Under the pieces are notes generated by a model. It saw only the letters and a list, made by a program, of their open reading frames with translations. It was not told the DNA's origin and made no database searches. This document shows positions 41,759 to 50,487 of a DNA stretch of 64,000 nucleotides, in pieces (position 1 is the stretch's first letter; every line of letters begins with the position of its first letter). The stretch lies in assembly GCF_011764485.1 (NCBI RefSeq), contig NZ_AP022848.1, forward strand, positions 1,268,001 to 1,332,000. The letters are read 5' to 3'. This DNA comes from Bosea sp. ANAM02 (GTDB lineage Bacteria > Pseudomonadota > Alphaproteobacteria > Rhizobiales > Beijerinckiaceae). The position numbers were made by a program, and so were the translations under genes.

Positions 41759-42937
41759 TCAGCGCTCCACGGCCATGGCGACGCCCATGCCGCCGCCGAT
41801 GCAGAGCGTGGCGAGGCCCTTCCTGGCGTCACGCTTGGCCATCTCGTGCAGCAGCGTCACCAGCACGCGGGCGCCGGACGCGCCGATCGGATGGCCGATC
41901 GCGATCGCGCCGCCATTGACGTTGACGATGTCCGGATTCCAGCCGAGGTCCTTGTTGACCGCGAGCGCCTGCGCCGCGAAGGCCTCGTTGGCCTCGACAA
42001 GATCGAGATCGCCGACCTTCCAGCCGGCCTTCTCGAGCGCCTTGCGGGTCGAGGGGATCGGGCCCGTGCCCATGATCTGCGGATCGACGCCGGCCGTCGC
42101 CCAGGAGGCGATGCGGGCGAGCGGGGTCAGGCCGCGGCGGGCCGCTTCCTTGGCGGTCATGATGACGAGCGCGGCGGCGCCGTCATTGAGGCCCGACGCG
42201 TTGCCGGCGGTCACCGTGCCGTCCTTCGAGAAGGCTGGGCGCAGCTTGGCCATGGCTTCGATCGTGGCGCCGTGGCGCGGATACTCGTCGCTGTCGACGA
42301 CGATGTCGCCCTTGCGGGTCGAGATGGTGACCGGGGCGATCTCGTCCTTGAACCTGCCGGCCTTCTGGGCGGCCTCGGCCTTGTTCTGCGAGGCGACGGC
42401 GAAGCGGTCCTGCTCCTCGCGGCTGATCTGATACTTGGTCGCGACGTTCTCGGCGGTCGTGCCCATGTGGTAGCCGTGGAAGGCGTCCCAGAGGCCGTCC
42501 TTGATCATCGTGTCGACGAACTTGACGTCGCCCATCTTGGTGCCGGCGCGCATATAGGAGGCGTGCGGGGCGAGCGACATCGATTCCATGCCGCCGGCGA
42601 CGATGACATTGGCATCGCCATTGGCGATCTGCTGCAGGCCGATCGCGACGGTGCGGAGGCCGGAGCCGCAGAGCTGGTTGAGGCCCCAGGCGGTCTTCTC
42701 CTGCGGGATGCCGGCGGCCATGGCGGCCTGGCGGGCCGGGTTCTGGCCCTGGCCGGCGGCAAGCACCTGGCCCATCACCAGCTCGTCGACCTCGGCGGCC
42801 TCGACCTTGGCCCGCTTCAGCGCTTCCTTGATCGCGACGGCGGCGAGATCATGGGCGGGAGTGTTGGCAAAAGCGCCGTTGAAGGCGCCGACCGCCGTGC
42901 GGGCCGCACCGACGATCACGATATCCGAATCTGCCAT
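41759..42937 (-). CDS. phbA: Acetyl-CoA acetyltransferase (beta-ketothiolase)
   Basis: Biosynthetic thiolase (392 aa) that condenses two acetyl-CoA into acetoacetyl-CoA, the first step of PHB synthesis. The nucleophile C90 is in [10 protein letters not shown]. The base H349 is in [17 protein letters not shown], and C379 is in [15 protein letters not shown]. The start is ATG 42937 ([20 protein letters not shown]) with AGGAA upstream; an open frame upstream of it has no thiolase similarity. It heads the phbA-DUF1737-phbB operon and is divergent from the regulator phaR, with PhaR-type sites in the gap. Confidence 0.96.
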   Translation of the reverse strand: MADSDIVIVGAARTAVGAFNGAFANTPAHDLAAVAIKEALKRAKVEAAEVDELVMGQVLAAGQGQNPARQAAMAAGIPQEKTAWGLNQLCGSGLRTVAIGLQQIANGDANVIVAGGMESMSLAPHASYMRAGTKMGDVKFVDTMIKDGLWDAFHGYHMGTTAENVATKYQISREEQDRFAVASQNKAEAAQKAGRFKDEIAPVTISTRKGDIVVDSDEYPRHGATIEAMAKLRPAFSKDGTVTAGNASGLNDGAAALVIMTAKEAARRGLTPLARIASWATAGVDPQIMGTGPIPSTRKALEKAGWKVGDLDLVEANEAFAAQALAVNKDLGWNPDIVNVNGGAIAIGHPIGASGARVLVTLLHEMAKRDARKGLATLCIGGGMGVAMAVER

Positions 42938-43093
42938 GAGAGGGTTCCTCGCTTTGTTGTTACGGTTGCACCGCTCCCGCCGGCTCAACCGCTCACCGCC
43001 ACCTTCGAAGCCCGCCGCGGCGCCGTCAAGACGGGCAAGAGGCGAAATCGTCCGGGGCGTCGCCAATCGAGTGACGTAACGGAGGGCGTATGC

Positions 43094-43105
43094 CTGCGGT
43101 TGCAG
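43094..43105. promoter_or_regulatory. PhaR-type operator, site 1
   Basis: CTGC-GGTT-GCAG matches the CTGC-N3/4-GCAG motif that I recall for Paracoccus PhaR binding. It lies in the 308-bp divergent phbA-phaR gap, 157 bp from the phbA start. Confidence 0.5.
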
Positions 43106-43142
43106 GGGCTTCGGCTGATTTTTGCAGCGCCCGCTCAAAGAG

Positions 43143-43154
43143 CTTGCGGTGCAG
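43143..43154. promoter_or_regulatory. PhaR-type operator, site 2
   Basis: CTTGC-GGT-GCAG is a near match (TTGC-N3-GCAG) to the same palindrome, 49 bp from site 1 and 92 bp before the phaR start. Two spaced sites would suit autorepression of phaR. Confidence 0.4.
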
Positions 43155-43245
43155 CACCGACAGGCTATCGTCTGGCCATGGGAGATCGTTTCGCCGAGCA
43201 CGCCGGAGCCACCGGCGGCCGCGGATCAACGTCAAGCAGGACCTG

Positions 43246-43848
43246 ATGGCCAGCGACAAAGAACCGACCGTCATCAAGAAATACGCCAACCGGCGTCTCT
43301 ACCACACGGGCACCAGCTCCTACGTCACCCTGGAGGACCTCGCCGGGCTCGTGCGCTCGGGCGAGGATTTCGTGGTCTACGACGCGAAGTCGGGCGAGGA
43401 CATCACCCGCTCGGTGCTGGCGCAGATCATCTTCGACGAGGAGGCCAAGGACGGGCAGAACCTGCTGCCGATCGCTTTCCTGCGCCAGCTCATTCGCTTC
43501 TACGGCGACAGCATGCAGGCGCTGGTGCCGCGCTACCTGGAGTTCTCGATGGAGAACCTCACGCAGGAGCAGAACAAGTTCCGCGAGCAGATGGCCAAGG
43601 CCTTCGGCGGCTCGGCCTTCGGCGGCAACGCGCTCGACGCCATCCAGGCGCAGACGCGGGCGAACATGCAGATCTTCCAGGACGCGTTCCGGCTGTTCAA
43701 CCCGTTCACCGCGGCGGCGCAGGCCAAGCAGGAAGCGGCCGCCGGGGCGAAGCCCGCGGCGGACGCGGCCAGCGGCGATATCGGCGATCTCAAGCGCGAG
43801 CTCAACGAGATGCGCGAGCGGCTGGACAAGCTGTCGCGTTCGCGGTGA
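43246..43848 (+). CDS. phaR: Polyhydroxyalkanoate synthesis repressor PhaR
   Basis: A 200-residue DNA-binding sensor that binds both PHB polymer and DNA. When granules form it leaves the promoters and phasin genes are expressed. The N-terminal PHB_acc_N domain begins VIKKYANRRLYHTGTSSYVT and includes EDFVVYDAKSGEDITRSVLA. The PHB_acc domains follow (QLIRFYGDSMQALVPRYLEF, then ANMQIFQDAFRLFNPF). The C-terminus is an Ala-rich linker and a short coiled coil (DLKRELNEMRERLDKLSRS). GCAGGA precedes ATG 43246. It is divergent from phbA. A Rho-independent terminator follows. Confidence 0.96.
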   Translation: MASDKEPTVIKKYANRRLYHTGTSSYVTLEDLAGLVRSGEDFVVYDAKSGEDITRSVLAQIIFDEEAKDGQNLLPIAFLRQLIRFYGDSMQALVPRYLEFSMENLTQEQNKFREQMAKAFGGSAFGGNALDAIQAQTRANMQIFQDAFRLFNPFTAAAQAKQEAAAGAKPAADAASGDIGDLKRELNEMRERLDKLSRSR

Positions 43849-43868
43849 GGTTGGACTGACGAATTGGG

Positions 43869-43902
43869 GCCGCGCTCTCGGGGAACGGGGGCGCGGCTTT
43901 TT
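43869..43902 (+). terminator. Rho-independent terminator after phaR
   Basis: GCCGCGC (43869-43875) pairs with GCGCGGC (43891-43897), followed by TTTTT. It starts 21 nt after the phaR stop. The rest of the 300-bp gap to the LuxR gene has an AT-richer patch (44100-44132) but no clear feature. Confidence 0.85.
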
Positions 43903-44148
43903 GTCAGGCGGATGGTCGATGTCGTGGATGTCTGGGTTTGAGTCTATTGTGGCGATCGCACGGTGGACCGGAGTGAGACATTGCCGACGGCTAGAATTTT
44001 GCGGCCGGCGGCGTTGAGGCTGCCCCTGAGAGCAGAGCGGGAGCGAAGCCGATACGGGCCATTTCTGCTGGAAGCCACGTAGCTGCGGGATGCACTTGCG
44101 GTATGTTCATGATTATTATTGCGATAAGAATTGTACCCGCCTGAAACG

Positions 44149-45240
44149 ATGTTCGACGCTCCCGAAACGACATCGGACTTGATCGACCTGATCTACGCTT
44201 CTCTGGTCGGCGAAGCGACGTGGCAGCAATTCCTGAACAAGCTGAACGAGGCGCTTCCCGGTGCGGCCTCTACTTTGTTCTTCCATCAGCATCGCCCAGG
44301 TCACGGTGCCGCCGCGCTCGCCTCGGGGTTCGATCCAGTCGCTTTGCGCGATTATTCCGCGCACTACTCAAGTATCAATCCCTGGATGAAGAAGCTGGCC
44401 GAAACCCCCGTCGGGATAGGTATCATCGGAGAACAGCTTATCGATCGCGGCAGCTTTCTTCGGCACGAATACTACAATTTCATCAATGATTTTGGCTTTG
44501 AGACTGGCATCGGTGCGACCCTGTTCCACGATGCCGGTTGCTCGTTCCTCATCAGTACGCTGACCAGCAGTTCGGATCCGGACAGGAATTACGCCGCTGC
44601 CCAGCAATTGACGGCGCTCGCGCCACATCTGCGCCGGGCCTTTCGGCATTATCGCAGCAACCGGTTTCATAGCCCGGAGGCCGGAATCTCGGCTTCGCTG
44701 TTCGAGGCGCTCGATGTCGGCGTCATCGTTGTCGGCGAAGGCATGAAGATCAGGACTGCGTCCTCGACTGGCCGGAACTGGCTTGAGGAAGGCGAACACG
44801 TTCGTGCCTCCGCACTTGGCACGCTGCGCGTCGTCGACCCGGCAGGACAGGAGATCCTCGCGACGATGCTGGCGCGGGGCGGTGCCGGTCCAAGGACTTG
44901 GACCGTCTATCTTCCGGGAGCCAAGCTTTCGTTCGCCCGCGTCTTGCAGGATGAGATGTCGGAGTACTTGGCCGGCATCTCCGTCATCCTGCTCGTCGAG
45001 GCCTTCCCGAAGGCTCTGCAGCCCGACGATCTGGCAATCCTCGCTCGCGCCCTTAAACTCTCCAACGCGGAAAGGCGGGTTTTCATCGGGATCGCCAATG
45101 GAAAATCAATTTTGCAGATTGCAGATGAAGCAGGGCTGACAAGGGAAACCGTCCGCAGCCAACTCAAGGCGGTCTACGCGAAGACCGGTGTCAATAGCCA
45201 GGCCGGCCTTGTCAGGCTCGCGACTTCGGCTCGTTTCTGA
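44149..45240 (+). CDS. LuxR-type helix-turn-helix regulator
   Basis: A 363-residue transcription factor with a large N-terminal region lacking an obvious known sensor motif (FDAPETTSDLIDLIYASLVG, then INPWMKKLAETPVGIGIIGE). The C-terminal HTH at ~305-360 (LKLSNAERRVFIGIANGKSI, then AGLTRETVRSQLKAVYAKTG) follows the LuxR/GerE pattern with recognition helix RETVRSQLK. Its target is unknown. The upstream region is less GC-rich than its surroundings, and codon use is slightly more AT-rich, possibly indicating more recent acquisition. ATG 44149 is chosen; a TTG at 44131 is in frame. Confidence 0.85.
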   Translation: MFDAPETTSDLIDLIYASLVGEATWQQFLNKLNEALPGAASTLFFHQHRPGHGAAALASGFDPVALRDYSAHYSSINPWMKKLAETPVGIGIIGEQLIDRGSFLRHEYYNFINDFGFETGIGATLFHDAGCSFLISTLTSSSDPDRNYAAAQQLTALAPHLRRAFRHYRSNRFHSPEAGISASLFEALDVGVIVVGEGMKIRTASSTGRNWLEEGEHVRASALGTLRVVDPAGQEILATMLARGGAGPRTWTVYLPGAKLSFARVLQDEMSEYLAGISVILLVEAFPKALQPDDLAILARALKLSNAERRVFIGIANGKSILQIADEAGLTRETVRSQLKAVYAKTGVNSQAGLVRLATSARF

Positions 45241-45343
45241 AGCTTACCTGCCCCGCTCTTCCTTCACCCGAACGGGGGAAGACCCTGGTCTGCCGCAACG
45301 GCTAGCTGTTGCCGAACTCAGAGCGGGATAAAGGAACGCTTCC

Positions 45344-45742
45344 ATGACGCTATCGGTAGGTAGGACGCTCCTCGTCGCAGCACTTGCGACGATCGTCTTT
45401 CAGGGGCATGCATCGGCTCAACGTTCGGACAAGGACGGCTGCTACAGTGCACCTCGCCAATGCGTGCGGGGGCAGGTTCAGTGGCTGGAGAACGGTCGTC
45501 TTCTCTCGGCTCGCATGACCAATAATTGCGGCTCTCGGGTCTACATCAAGTTCTGCATCCACCGTGCCAACGGCACGCGGGATTGCGGCGCCGACGGCCT
45601 GCCGCCTGGCCGGACCAAGGTCTGGTCCACGAGCAACGCCGACCGCCGCATGATCGCGCGCTTTCGATATATCGGTTCGCTTCAGGGGGGTAAGGACTGG
45701 GTCTGCGCTGGCCGCTCACCGAACTGGAACGCGCCGCTTTGA
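45344..45742 (+). CDS. Small Cys-rich exported protein, function unknown
   Basis: A 132-residue protein with a clear signal peptide (GRTLLVAALATIVFQGHASA, cleavage before QRSD). The mature part has six cysteines (C33, C40, C62, C71, C81 and one near residue 120), enough for three disulfides, and a repeated pattern of basic surface residues. I do not recognise a family. It follows the LuxR-type gene by about 100 nt in the same direction, so that regulator may control it; this is inference. No membrane anchor is seen beyond the signal. Confidence 0.7.
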   Translation: MTLSVGRTLLVAALATIVFQGHASAQRSDKDGCYSAPRQCVRGQVQWLENGRLLSARMTNNCGSRVYIKFCIHRANGTRDCGADGLPPGRTKVWSTSNADRRMIARFRYIGSLQGGKDWVCAGRSPNWNAPL

Positions 45743-45897
45743 CATTGGAAGGGTTTGCAATCTCATCAATTCCGATGCCGGCATAACGAACGGTGATTTC
45801 CGGCTTGGAGTTTTTTTGGCCGTACTGCAGGCGTGCCGTTTGTTCGCTTGCAGATCAAGGCGACCTTCGTCGGCCAAGAGCACTGGCAAGTTGATCT

Positions 45898-45992
45898 GTT
45901 TAGAGCATTTTTGAGCGAAGCGGACGCCGGTTCGCGTGCAGAAAATGCGTTAGAACAAGAGCTTGGAGCAGTTTCGCGATTCGCAGAATTGC
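45898..45992. repeat. Dispersed Rhizobiales-type intergenic repeat, family G
   Basis: TTTAGAGCATTTTTGAGCGA, GCCGGTTCGCGTGCAGAAAA and TGCGTTAGAACAAGAGC look like an intergenic repeat I remember as common in Rhizobiales genomes. There is only one copy here, so the identity is from memory. It lies in the 45743-46089 gap, where I see no gene. Confidence 0.5.
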
Positions 45993-46089
45993 GGAACTGT
46001 TCTAGAGGCAGAGTCTCTCAGCATCCGTAAAGCGCTGAAAGCCGGCAACGGACCAAGCGCTTGGAGGTGTGCCTGAACCGACGCCCGCC

Positions 46090-47781
46090 TCAGCCCGTCG
46101 CCAGCCGGCGCGGCGCAGCCTGCAACGGCTCGACCGTCTCCGCCCGCCCCACGAGATGCCCCTGCAGATAAGTGACGCCCCAGTCGCGCAGCATGCTCGC
46201 CTGCATCTCGTCATCGACCCATTCGGCCACCGTCTCGACGCCGAGATGGCCGGCGAGTTCGACCAGCGTGCGGACGTAGAAGCGGTCGTCGGTCGAGCGG
46301 CGCAGGTTCTGGGTGAAGGCGCCGTCGATCTTGAGGATGTCGATCGGGAAGGCGCGCAGGTGCCGGAGCGAGGTGTGGCCGGCGCCGAAATCGTCGATGG
46401 CGATGCGCGCACCCTGTTCCTTGATCCGGCCCAGCAATCTGGCGATGCGGCCGGGATTCTCGATCGTCGCGGTCTCGGTGATCTCGACGATCAGGCGCGA
46501 AGCCTTGCCGCGCGCCGCGGCCGTGCAGGCGACGAAGGCGTCGAACCATTCGGGGTCGTGCAGCGAGCGTGGCGAGACATTGACCGAGAGGGTGAGATTC
46601 GGGTCGGCGCCGAGCATCTCGATGGCGAGTTCGAGCACGCGCTGGTCGAACAGCCGGACGAGTCCGCGCCGCTCCAGCATCGGTATCAATTCGGCCGAGG
46701 CGAAGTAGAGCCCGGTCTCGCTTTGGCCGACGCGCAGCAACGCCTCGTGGAAGGCGACCTCGCGCGAATGCGTCCGGACGACCGGCTGCAGGGCGAGGCG
46801 CACGCGGCGGTCGTTCAGCGCGGCGATGGCCTGGACGTCGAAGCCGGTCTGCTCGCTGCCGGGGCTGCGGCGCGGCTGCGGCCTGGCCATGACGGCGGTA
46901 TCGATCGCCCCCGCGCGGGCGCTGGCGAGGGCGCCTTCCGCCGCGGCGAGCAGCGCGCCGCCATGGGAGCCGAGCTCGGGGGCGCTGGCGGCGCCGACGC
47001 GCAGGCGCACCAGCGCGATGCCGCGGCTGGTCTCGATCGCCGATTGGGCGACGACCTTGATGAAGCGGCGGGCGGCGGGCTCGACCTGTTCCGGCGGGCA
47101 GCCGACCAGGAGGATCGCGAAGCTGTTGCCGGCATAGCGGACGAGATGGTCGCGCCGGCGCGTCACCGAGCGCAGGCGCTCATGCACGGTGCCGATGATC
47201 TCGTCGGTGGCCTCATGACCGAAATCGTCGTTGAGCCGGGCGAGCTCGTCGATCGCGGCGACGAGAACCACGACCGGCCGTTCCGCCGGTAGGTGTTCCT
47301 GCAGGGCCATGCCGATTCGCTCGACCAGGGCAGGGCGGTCGCAGAGCTCGCTGCCGAACTGTTCCAGCTCGTCGGCGCGGGCGGCGCGTTCGAGCCTGAG
47401 CACGCCGCGGGCGCTCGCCGGATAGCCGTCGCTGCCCGCGAACCAGCGGCCGGTATCCTCGGCCCACATCTTGCGGCCGGCGAGATCGATGGCGTAGCGG
47501 GTGCGATAGATGACGCCGTCGCCGGTGTCGTGCTCGCTGGAGCAGAAGATCGCGTCGTAGCGGCTCGGTCCGCTGCCGGGCTCGACCAGGCCGGCGAAGG
47601 CGAGGCCGCGCTGCATCGCGGGTTCGGGAATCACGCCGAGAACCTCGCGGGCATTGGGGCCCCAGCTCAGGGCGTCACTCTGGATGTCCCAGCCATAGAC
47701 CACTTCGCCGATCGAGGAGAGGATGCTGCGGGGATCAACCGGGCTGCCGTTCTGGAAGCTGAAGATCGACGGGGAGGGCAT
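46090..47781 (-). CDS. PAS-GGDEF(degenerate)-EAL c-di-GMP phosphodiesterase
   Basis: A 563-residue signalling protein. A PAS-like domain (~20-130: VVYGWDIQSDALSWGPNARE) is followed by a GGDEF domain (~150-290) whose active loop reads RYAGNSFAI instead of GGDEF, so cyclase activity is very unlikely. The EAL domain (~315-555) keeps the catalytic set: E346 in FHEALLR, N401, E433 in VEITET, D463-D464 in IDDFGAG, K484, E520 and Q540. It should hydrolyse c-di-GMP. This architecture resembles Caulobacter PdeA. A CtrA-type box lies upstream. Start ATG 47781 has GAGG upstream; ATG 47841 is an alternative. Confidence 0.9.
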   Translation of the reverse strand: MPSPSIFSFQNGSPVDPRSILSSIGEVVYGWDIQSDALSWGPNAREVLGVIPEPAMQRGLAFAGLVEPGSGPSRYDAIFCSSEHDTGDGVIYRTRYAIDLAGRKMWAEDTGRWFAGSDGYPASARGVLRLERAARADELEQFGSELCDRPALVERIGMALQEHLPAERPVVVLVAAIDELARLNDDFGHEATDEIIGTVHERLRSVTRRRDHLVRYAGNSFAILLVGCPPEQVEPAARRFIKVVAQSAIETSRGIALVRLRVGAASAPELGSHGGALLAAAEGALASARAGAIDTAVMARPQPRRSPGSEQTGFDVQAIAALNDRRVRLALQPVVRTHSREVAFHEALLRVGQSETGLYFASAELIPMLERRGLVRLFDQRVLELAIEMLGADPNLTLSVNVSPRSLHDPEWFDAFVACTAAARGKASRLIVEITETATIENPGRIARLLGRIKEQGARIAIDDFGAGHTSLRHLRAFPIDILKIDGAFTQNLRRSTDDRFYVRTLVELAGHLGVETVAEWVDDEMQASMLRDWGVTYLQGHLVGRAETVEPLQAAPRRLATG

Positions 47782-47879
47782 CGGTCGGCCTCGATAGGGC
47801 GGCCGCGGAACTCCGTTCTGGAGCCTCGTCGCCCTGTCCATGAGATGGGAAGTGCTTCGAAACGATGCGGTCTTTTGGA

Positions 47880-47894
47880 TTAACGCCGCGTTAA
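47880..47894. promoter_or_regulatory. CtrA-type box upstream of the PAS-GGDEF-EAL gene
   Basis: TTAACGCCGCGTTAA is an exact, symmetric TTAA-N7-TTAA. It is 98 bp upstream of ATG 47781 (39 bp from the alternative ATG 47841). It could also act on the small ORF at 47954. Confidence 0.55.
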
Positions 47895-47953
47895 GGCTGG
47901 CCAACGCCTTGCACTAACGACTCCGTCACAAGTTGCGTGTGCCGGAGTGATAC

Positions 47954-48166
47954 ATGGCGGAAGCCGGAAGCTCGACCGAATGGAACGCCGCCGATGCCAG
48001 CTCATCGGCGCTGGTGCTCCTGCAGGCGGCAGCGGCGCGGGCTGAGATCGGCCCCTTTGCCCGGCGCGGGCGGGCGAGTCCGCAGGCGGCGGCGGGCAGC
48101 TATCAGGCGACGGCGCGGCTTGCCGCCCCGGCAGCCGGTACCCGTCTGCAATGGGCTCGGAGCTGA
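47954..48166 (+). CDS. Possible 70-residue Ala-rich protein
   Basis: ATG 47954 has GGAG 6 nt upstream and opens a 70-codon frame rich in Ala, Ser and Arg (MAEAGSSTEWNAADASSSAL onward). No domain, signal or membrane segment is recognised. High GC makes chance frames common. The good ribosome site is the only support. A CtrA-type box lies 60 bp upstream. Confidence 0.35.
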   Translation: MAEAGSSTEWNAADASSSALVLLQAAAARAEIGPFARRGRASPQAAAGSYQATARLAAPAAGTRLQWARS

Positions 48167-48180
48167 AGGGCAATCCGCCA

Positions 48181-48274
48181 CGTCATGCTCGCCCTCGTGG
48201 CGAGCATCCACGTCTTGAACACGACGCTCGATGACGGACGACGTGGATGGTCGGGACAAGCCCGACCATGACGG
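48181..48274. repeat. Palindromic intergenic repeat, family A copy 5
   Basis: Intact copy with both hairpins (GCTCGCCCTCGTGGCGAGC and GGTCGGGACAAGCCCGACC) and the CATCCACGTC / GACGTGGATG central pairing. Confidence 0.93.
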
Positions 48275-48306
48275 CGGAGGCCCGCAACAGGCAGTGCGTG
48301 GAAGGC

Positions 48307-48334
48307 AAAGAAAAACCGGCCTTGCGGCCGGTTT
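48307..48334 (-). terminator. Rho-independent terminator after rpmF
   Basis: On the minus strand AAACCGGCC-GCAA-GGCCGGTTT forms a perfect 9-bp stem followed by TTCTTT. It lies about 50 nt past the rpmF stop. Confidence 0.9.
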
Positions 48335-48386
48335 CAAGCTTCCATCGGCAAGCCGGCATCGCTGCCGGCACCGATAACCGGCCGCC

Positions 48387-48572
48387 TCAGGCGTCGGTCT
48401 TGACCTTCAGCACCTGACGGCCGCGATACATGCCGCTCTTCAGGTCGACATGGTGCGGACGGCGCAGCTCGCCCGAGTTCTTGTCCTCGATATAGGTGGG
48501 CTGCTTCAGGGCGTCGGCCGAGCGGCGCATGCCACGCTTCGACGGCGACGTCTTTCTCTTCGGAACGGCCAT
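48387..48572 (-). CDS. rpmF: 50S ribosomal protein L32
   Basis: A 61-residue L32 protein of the large ribosomal subunit. The N-terminus [20 protein letters not shown] is the family signature. The alphaproteobacterial C-terminus without the Cys zinc pair ([20 protein letters not shown] and then [18 protein letters not shown]) follows. GGAG lies 8 nt before ATG 48572. It is followed by a strong terminator and preceded 170 nt upstream by mtgA on the same strand, the usual rhizobial order. Confidence 0.97.
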   Translation of the reverse strand: MAVPKRKTSPSKRGMRRSADALKQPTYIEDKNSGELRRPHHVDLKSGMYRGRQVLKVKTDA

Positions 48573-48742
48573 TGTACTCTCCATCGTGCCACCGCCCGGA
48601 CGCTGGCCCCAAGGCCAAGCATCCGCCACGGCGACGGATCAATCTCGTGAGGCGTTGGCCATACACGGTCGGGGCGCGGATTGCTAGTGCCGAATCCGGA
48701 TTTCTTCGCCGGCTGGCCGAGAACGCCCGGCGATCCTGCCGG

Positions 48743-49411
48743 TCAGCCGGGCAGGGCGCAATCCCCGAGCGCTCCGAGCTGGCCGAGCCGGCGCAGGCTG
48801 CGGCCGGCGGCTGATTGCAGGGCGCGATTCGGCTTGGCCGGATTGCGCAGCAGCGGATTGGGCAGCGCCCCGGCAAGCCTGGTCGCCTCGGCAGGGGTCA
48901 ACCGCGCCGCCGGTTTGCGGAAATAACGCTGGGCCGCGGCCTCCGCCCCGAAGAGGCCTTCGCCCCATTCGGCGACGTTGAGATAGACCTCCATCACGCG
49001 CGGCTTGCCCCAGGCGAGGTCGATCGCCATGGCGAGCGGAATCTCCAGCCCCTTGCGGATGTAGGAGCGGCCGGGCCAGAGGAAGACGTTCTTGGCGGTC
49101 TGCATGGTCAGCGTCGAAGCGCCGCGGCTCGGCCCGTCATCGTTCTCCAGTACCTTGTTGAGCTCGACCCAATCGATACCGCCATGGCTGCAGAAGCGCT
49201 GATCCTCCGAGGCGACGACGGCTTTGATCAGGTGCGGCGAAATCCGGTCGAGCGGCACCCAGTCGCGTTCGACGGGCTTGAGCACCAGCCAGCGGCCGAG
49301 CATCAGCGTCGAAGGAACGGGGACGAATCGGTAAAGCAGGATCAAGGCCGTGAGGGCGAGGAGCAGCCAGATGGCGAACCGGAAGCACAGGCCGAGAATC
49401 CTACCCAGCAC
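48743..49411 (-). CDS. mtgA: Monofunctional biosynthetic peptidoglycan transglycosylase
   Basis: GT51 glycosyltransferase (222 aa) that polymerises lipid II into glycan strands at the inner membrane. One N-terminal helix (CFRFAIWLLLALTALILLYR) anchors it. Catalytic motifs: VVASEDQRFCSHGGIDW (Glu of EDxxFxxHxG), RGASTLTMQTAKNVFLW and RKGLEIPLAMAIDLAWGKPR, then MEVYLNVAEWGEGLFG. The start is GTG 49411. It is divergent from ispA with a 128-bp gap. Confidence 0.95.
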   Translation of the reverse strand: MLGRILGLCFRFAIWLLLALTALILLYRFVPVPSTLMLGRWLVLKPVERDWVPLDRISPHLIKAVVASEDQRFCSHGGIDWVELNKVLENDDGPSRGASTLTMQTAKNVFLWPGRSYIRKGLEIPLAMAIDLAWGKPRVMEVYLNVAEWGEGLFGAEAAAQRYFRKPAARLTPAEATRLAGALPNPLLRNPAKPNRALQSAAGRSLRRLGQLGALGDCALPG

Positions 49412-49539
49412 CTTGCTTCACCCCCTGCTGCCGTTCCATCGGTCCGACCATCATGGGCGGGACCCGAGGCGGTGCAGCTTGACGATGCGACGAACGTCCG
49501 GCAAGGCCCCCCTTCCGGCAGCGAACGCGAGACCAGCGC

Positions 49540-50487
49540 ATGAGTTCCGTCACTCCTTCGGCAAGCTCCGGGGATCTCGACGCCCGGCTGGCGCAGAATG
49601 CTGCCGCCATCGAGACGCTGCTGGAGAGGCTGCTGTCCGATGTCGCGGCTCCCGGCGAGATTGCGCGCCCTCCGCGCCTCGTCGCCGCGATGCGGCATGG
49701 CGCGCTGGCCGGCGGCAAGCGGCTGCGGCCCTTCCTGACGGTCGAGACGGCCCGCTTCCTCGGGGTTTCCGCCGAGCAGGCCCGGCGCGCCGGTGCCGCG
49801 GTCGAATTGCTGCACTGCTATTCGCTGGTGCATGACGACCTTCCGGCGATGGACGACGACGACCTGCGCCGCGGCCGACCGACCGTGCACAAGGCCTTCG
49901 ACGAGGCGACCGCGATCCTGGCTGGCGACGCCCTGCTGACGCTCGCCTTCGAGGTGCTGGCCGACGAGGCGACGCATCGCGACGGTGCGGTGCGGGCAGC
50001 GCTGGTGACATGCCTCGCGCGGGCCTCGGGACTCGGCGGGATGGTCGGCGGCCAGATGCTCGACCTTGCTGCCGAAGGGCGCTTCGAGGCCGTGCGCGGC
50101 GCGCTTCCGGAAGCCGAGATCCGCCGGCTCCAGGCGATGAAGACCGGGGCCCTGCTGGCGGCGAGCGTCGAGATCGGCGCGCGGCTCGGCGGCGCCGATG
50201 CGGCGGCGCTTGTCGCGCTAGGCCGCTATGGCCGGGCGCTGGGGGCGACCTTCCAGATCGCCGACGACATCCTCGATGTCGAATCGGATGCCGCGCAGAT
50301 GGGCAAGGCGACGGCCAAGGACGCCGACAAGGGCAAGGGCACGCTGGTCGACGCGCTCGGCCTCGACGGCGCCAAGCGCGAGCGCGACCGGCTGAGCGCC
50401 GAGGCGGTGGAGGCCTTGGCGAGCTTCGGCCCGGATGCGGATATGCTCCGGGCCGCGGCGCGGTTTGCGGCGCAGCGGAAGAGCTAG
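49540..50487 (+). CDS. ispA: Polyprenyl synthetase (farnesyl/geranylgeranyl diphosphate synthase)
   Basis: A 315-residue short-chain trans-prenyltransferase that condenses IPP with DMAPP/GPP to FPP for quinones, undecaprenyl and hopanoids. The first Asp-rich motif is [14 protein letters not shown] (99-112) and the second is [11 protein letters not shown] (240-250). GGKRLRPFL (58-66) binds pyrophosphate. Two extra residues in the first motif are the type II bacterial FPPS signature. The chain length may be C15 or C20. Its TAG stop shares the palindrome CTAG with the stop codon of the convergent catB-like pseudogene. Confidence 0.93.
   Translation: MSSVTPSASSGDLDARLAQNAAAIETLLERLLSDVAAPGEIARPPRLVAAMRHGALAGGKRLRPFLTVETARFLGVSAEQARRAGAAVELLHCYSLVHDDLPAMDDDDLRRGRPTVHKAFDEATAILAGDALLTLAFEVLADEATHRDGAVRAALVTCLARASGLGGMVGGQMLDLAAEGRFEAVRGALPEAEIRRLQAMKTGALLAASVEIGARLGGADAAALVALGRYGRALGATFQIADDILDVESDAAQMGKATAKDADKGKGTLVDALGLDGAKRERDRLSAEAVEALASFGPDADMLRAAARFAAQRKS

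Noticed and set aside
44131..44148. TTG 44131 as start of the LuxR-type gene
   Set aside because: It adds only six residues and has no ribosome site, while ATG 44149 gives a reasonable N-terminus.
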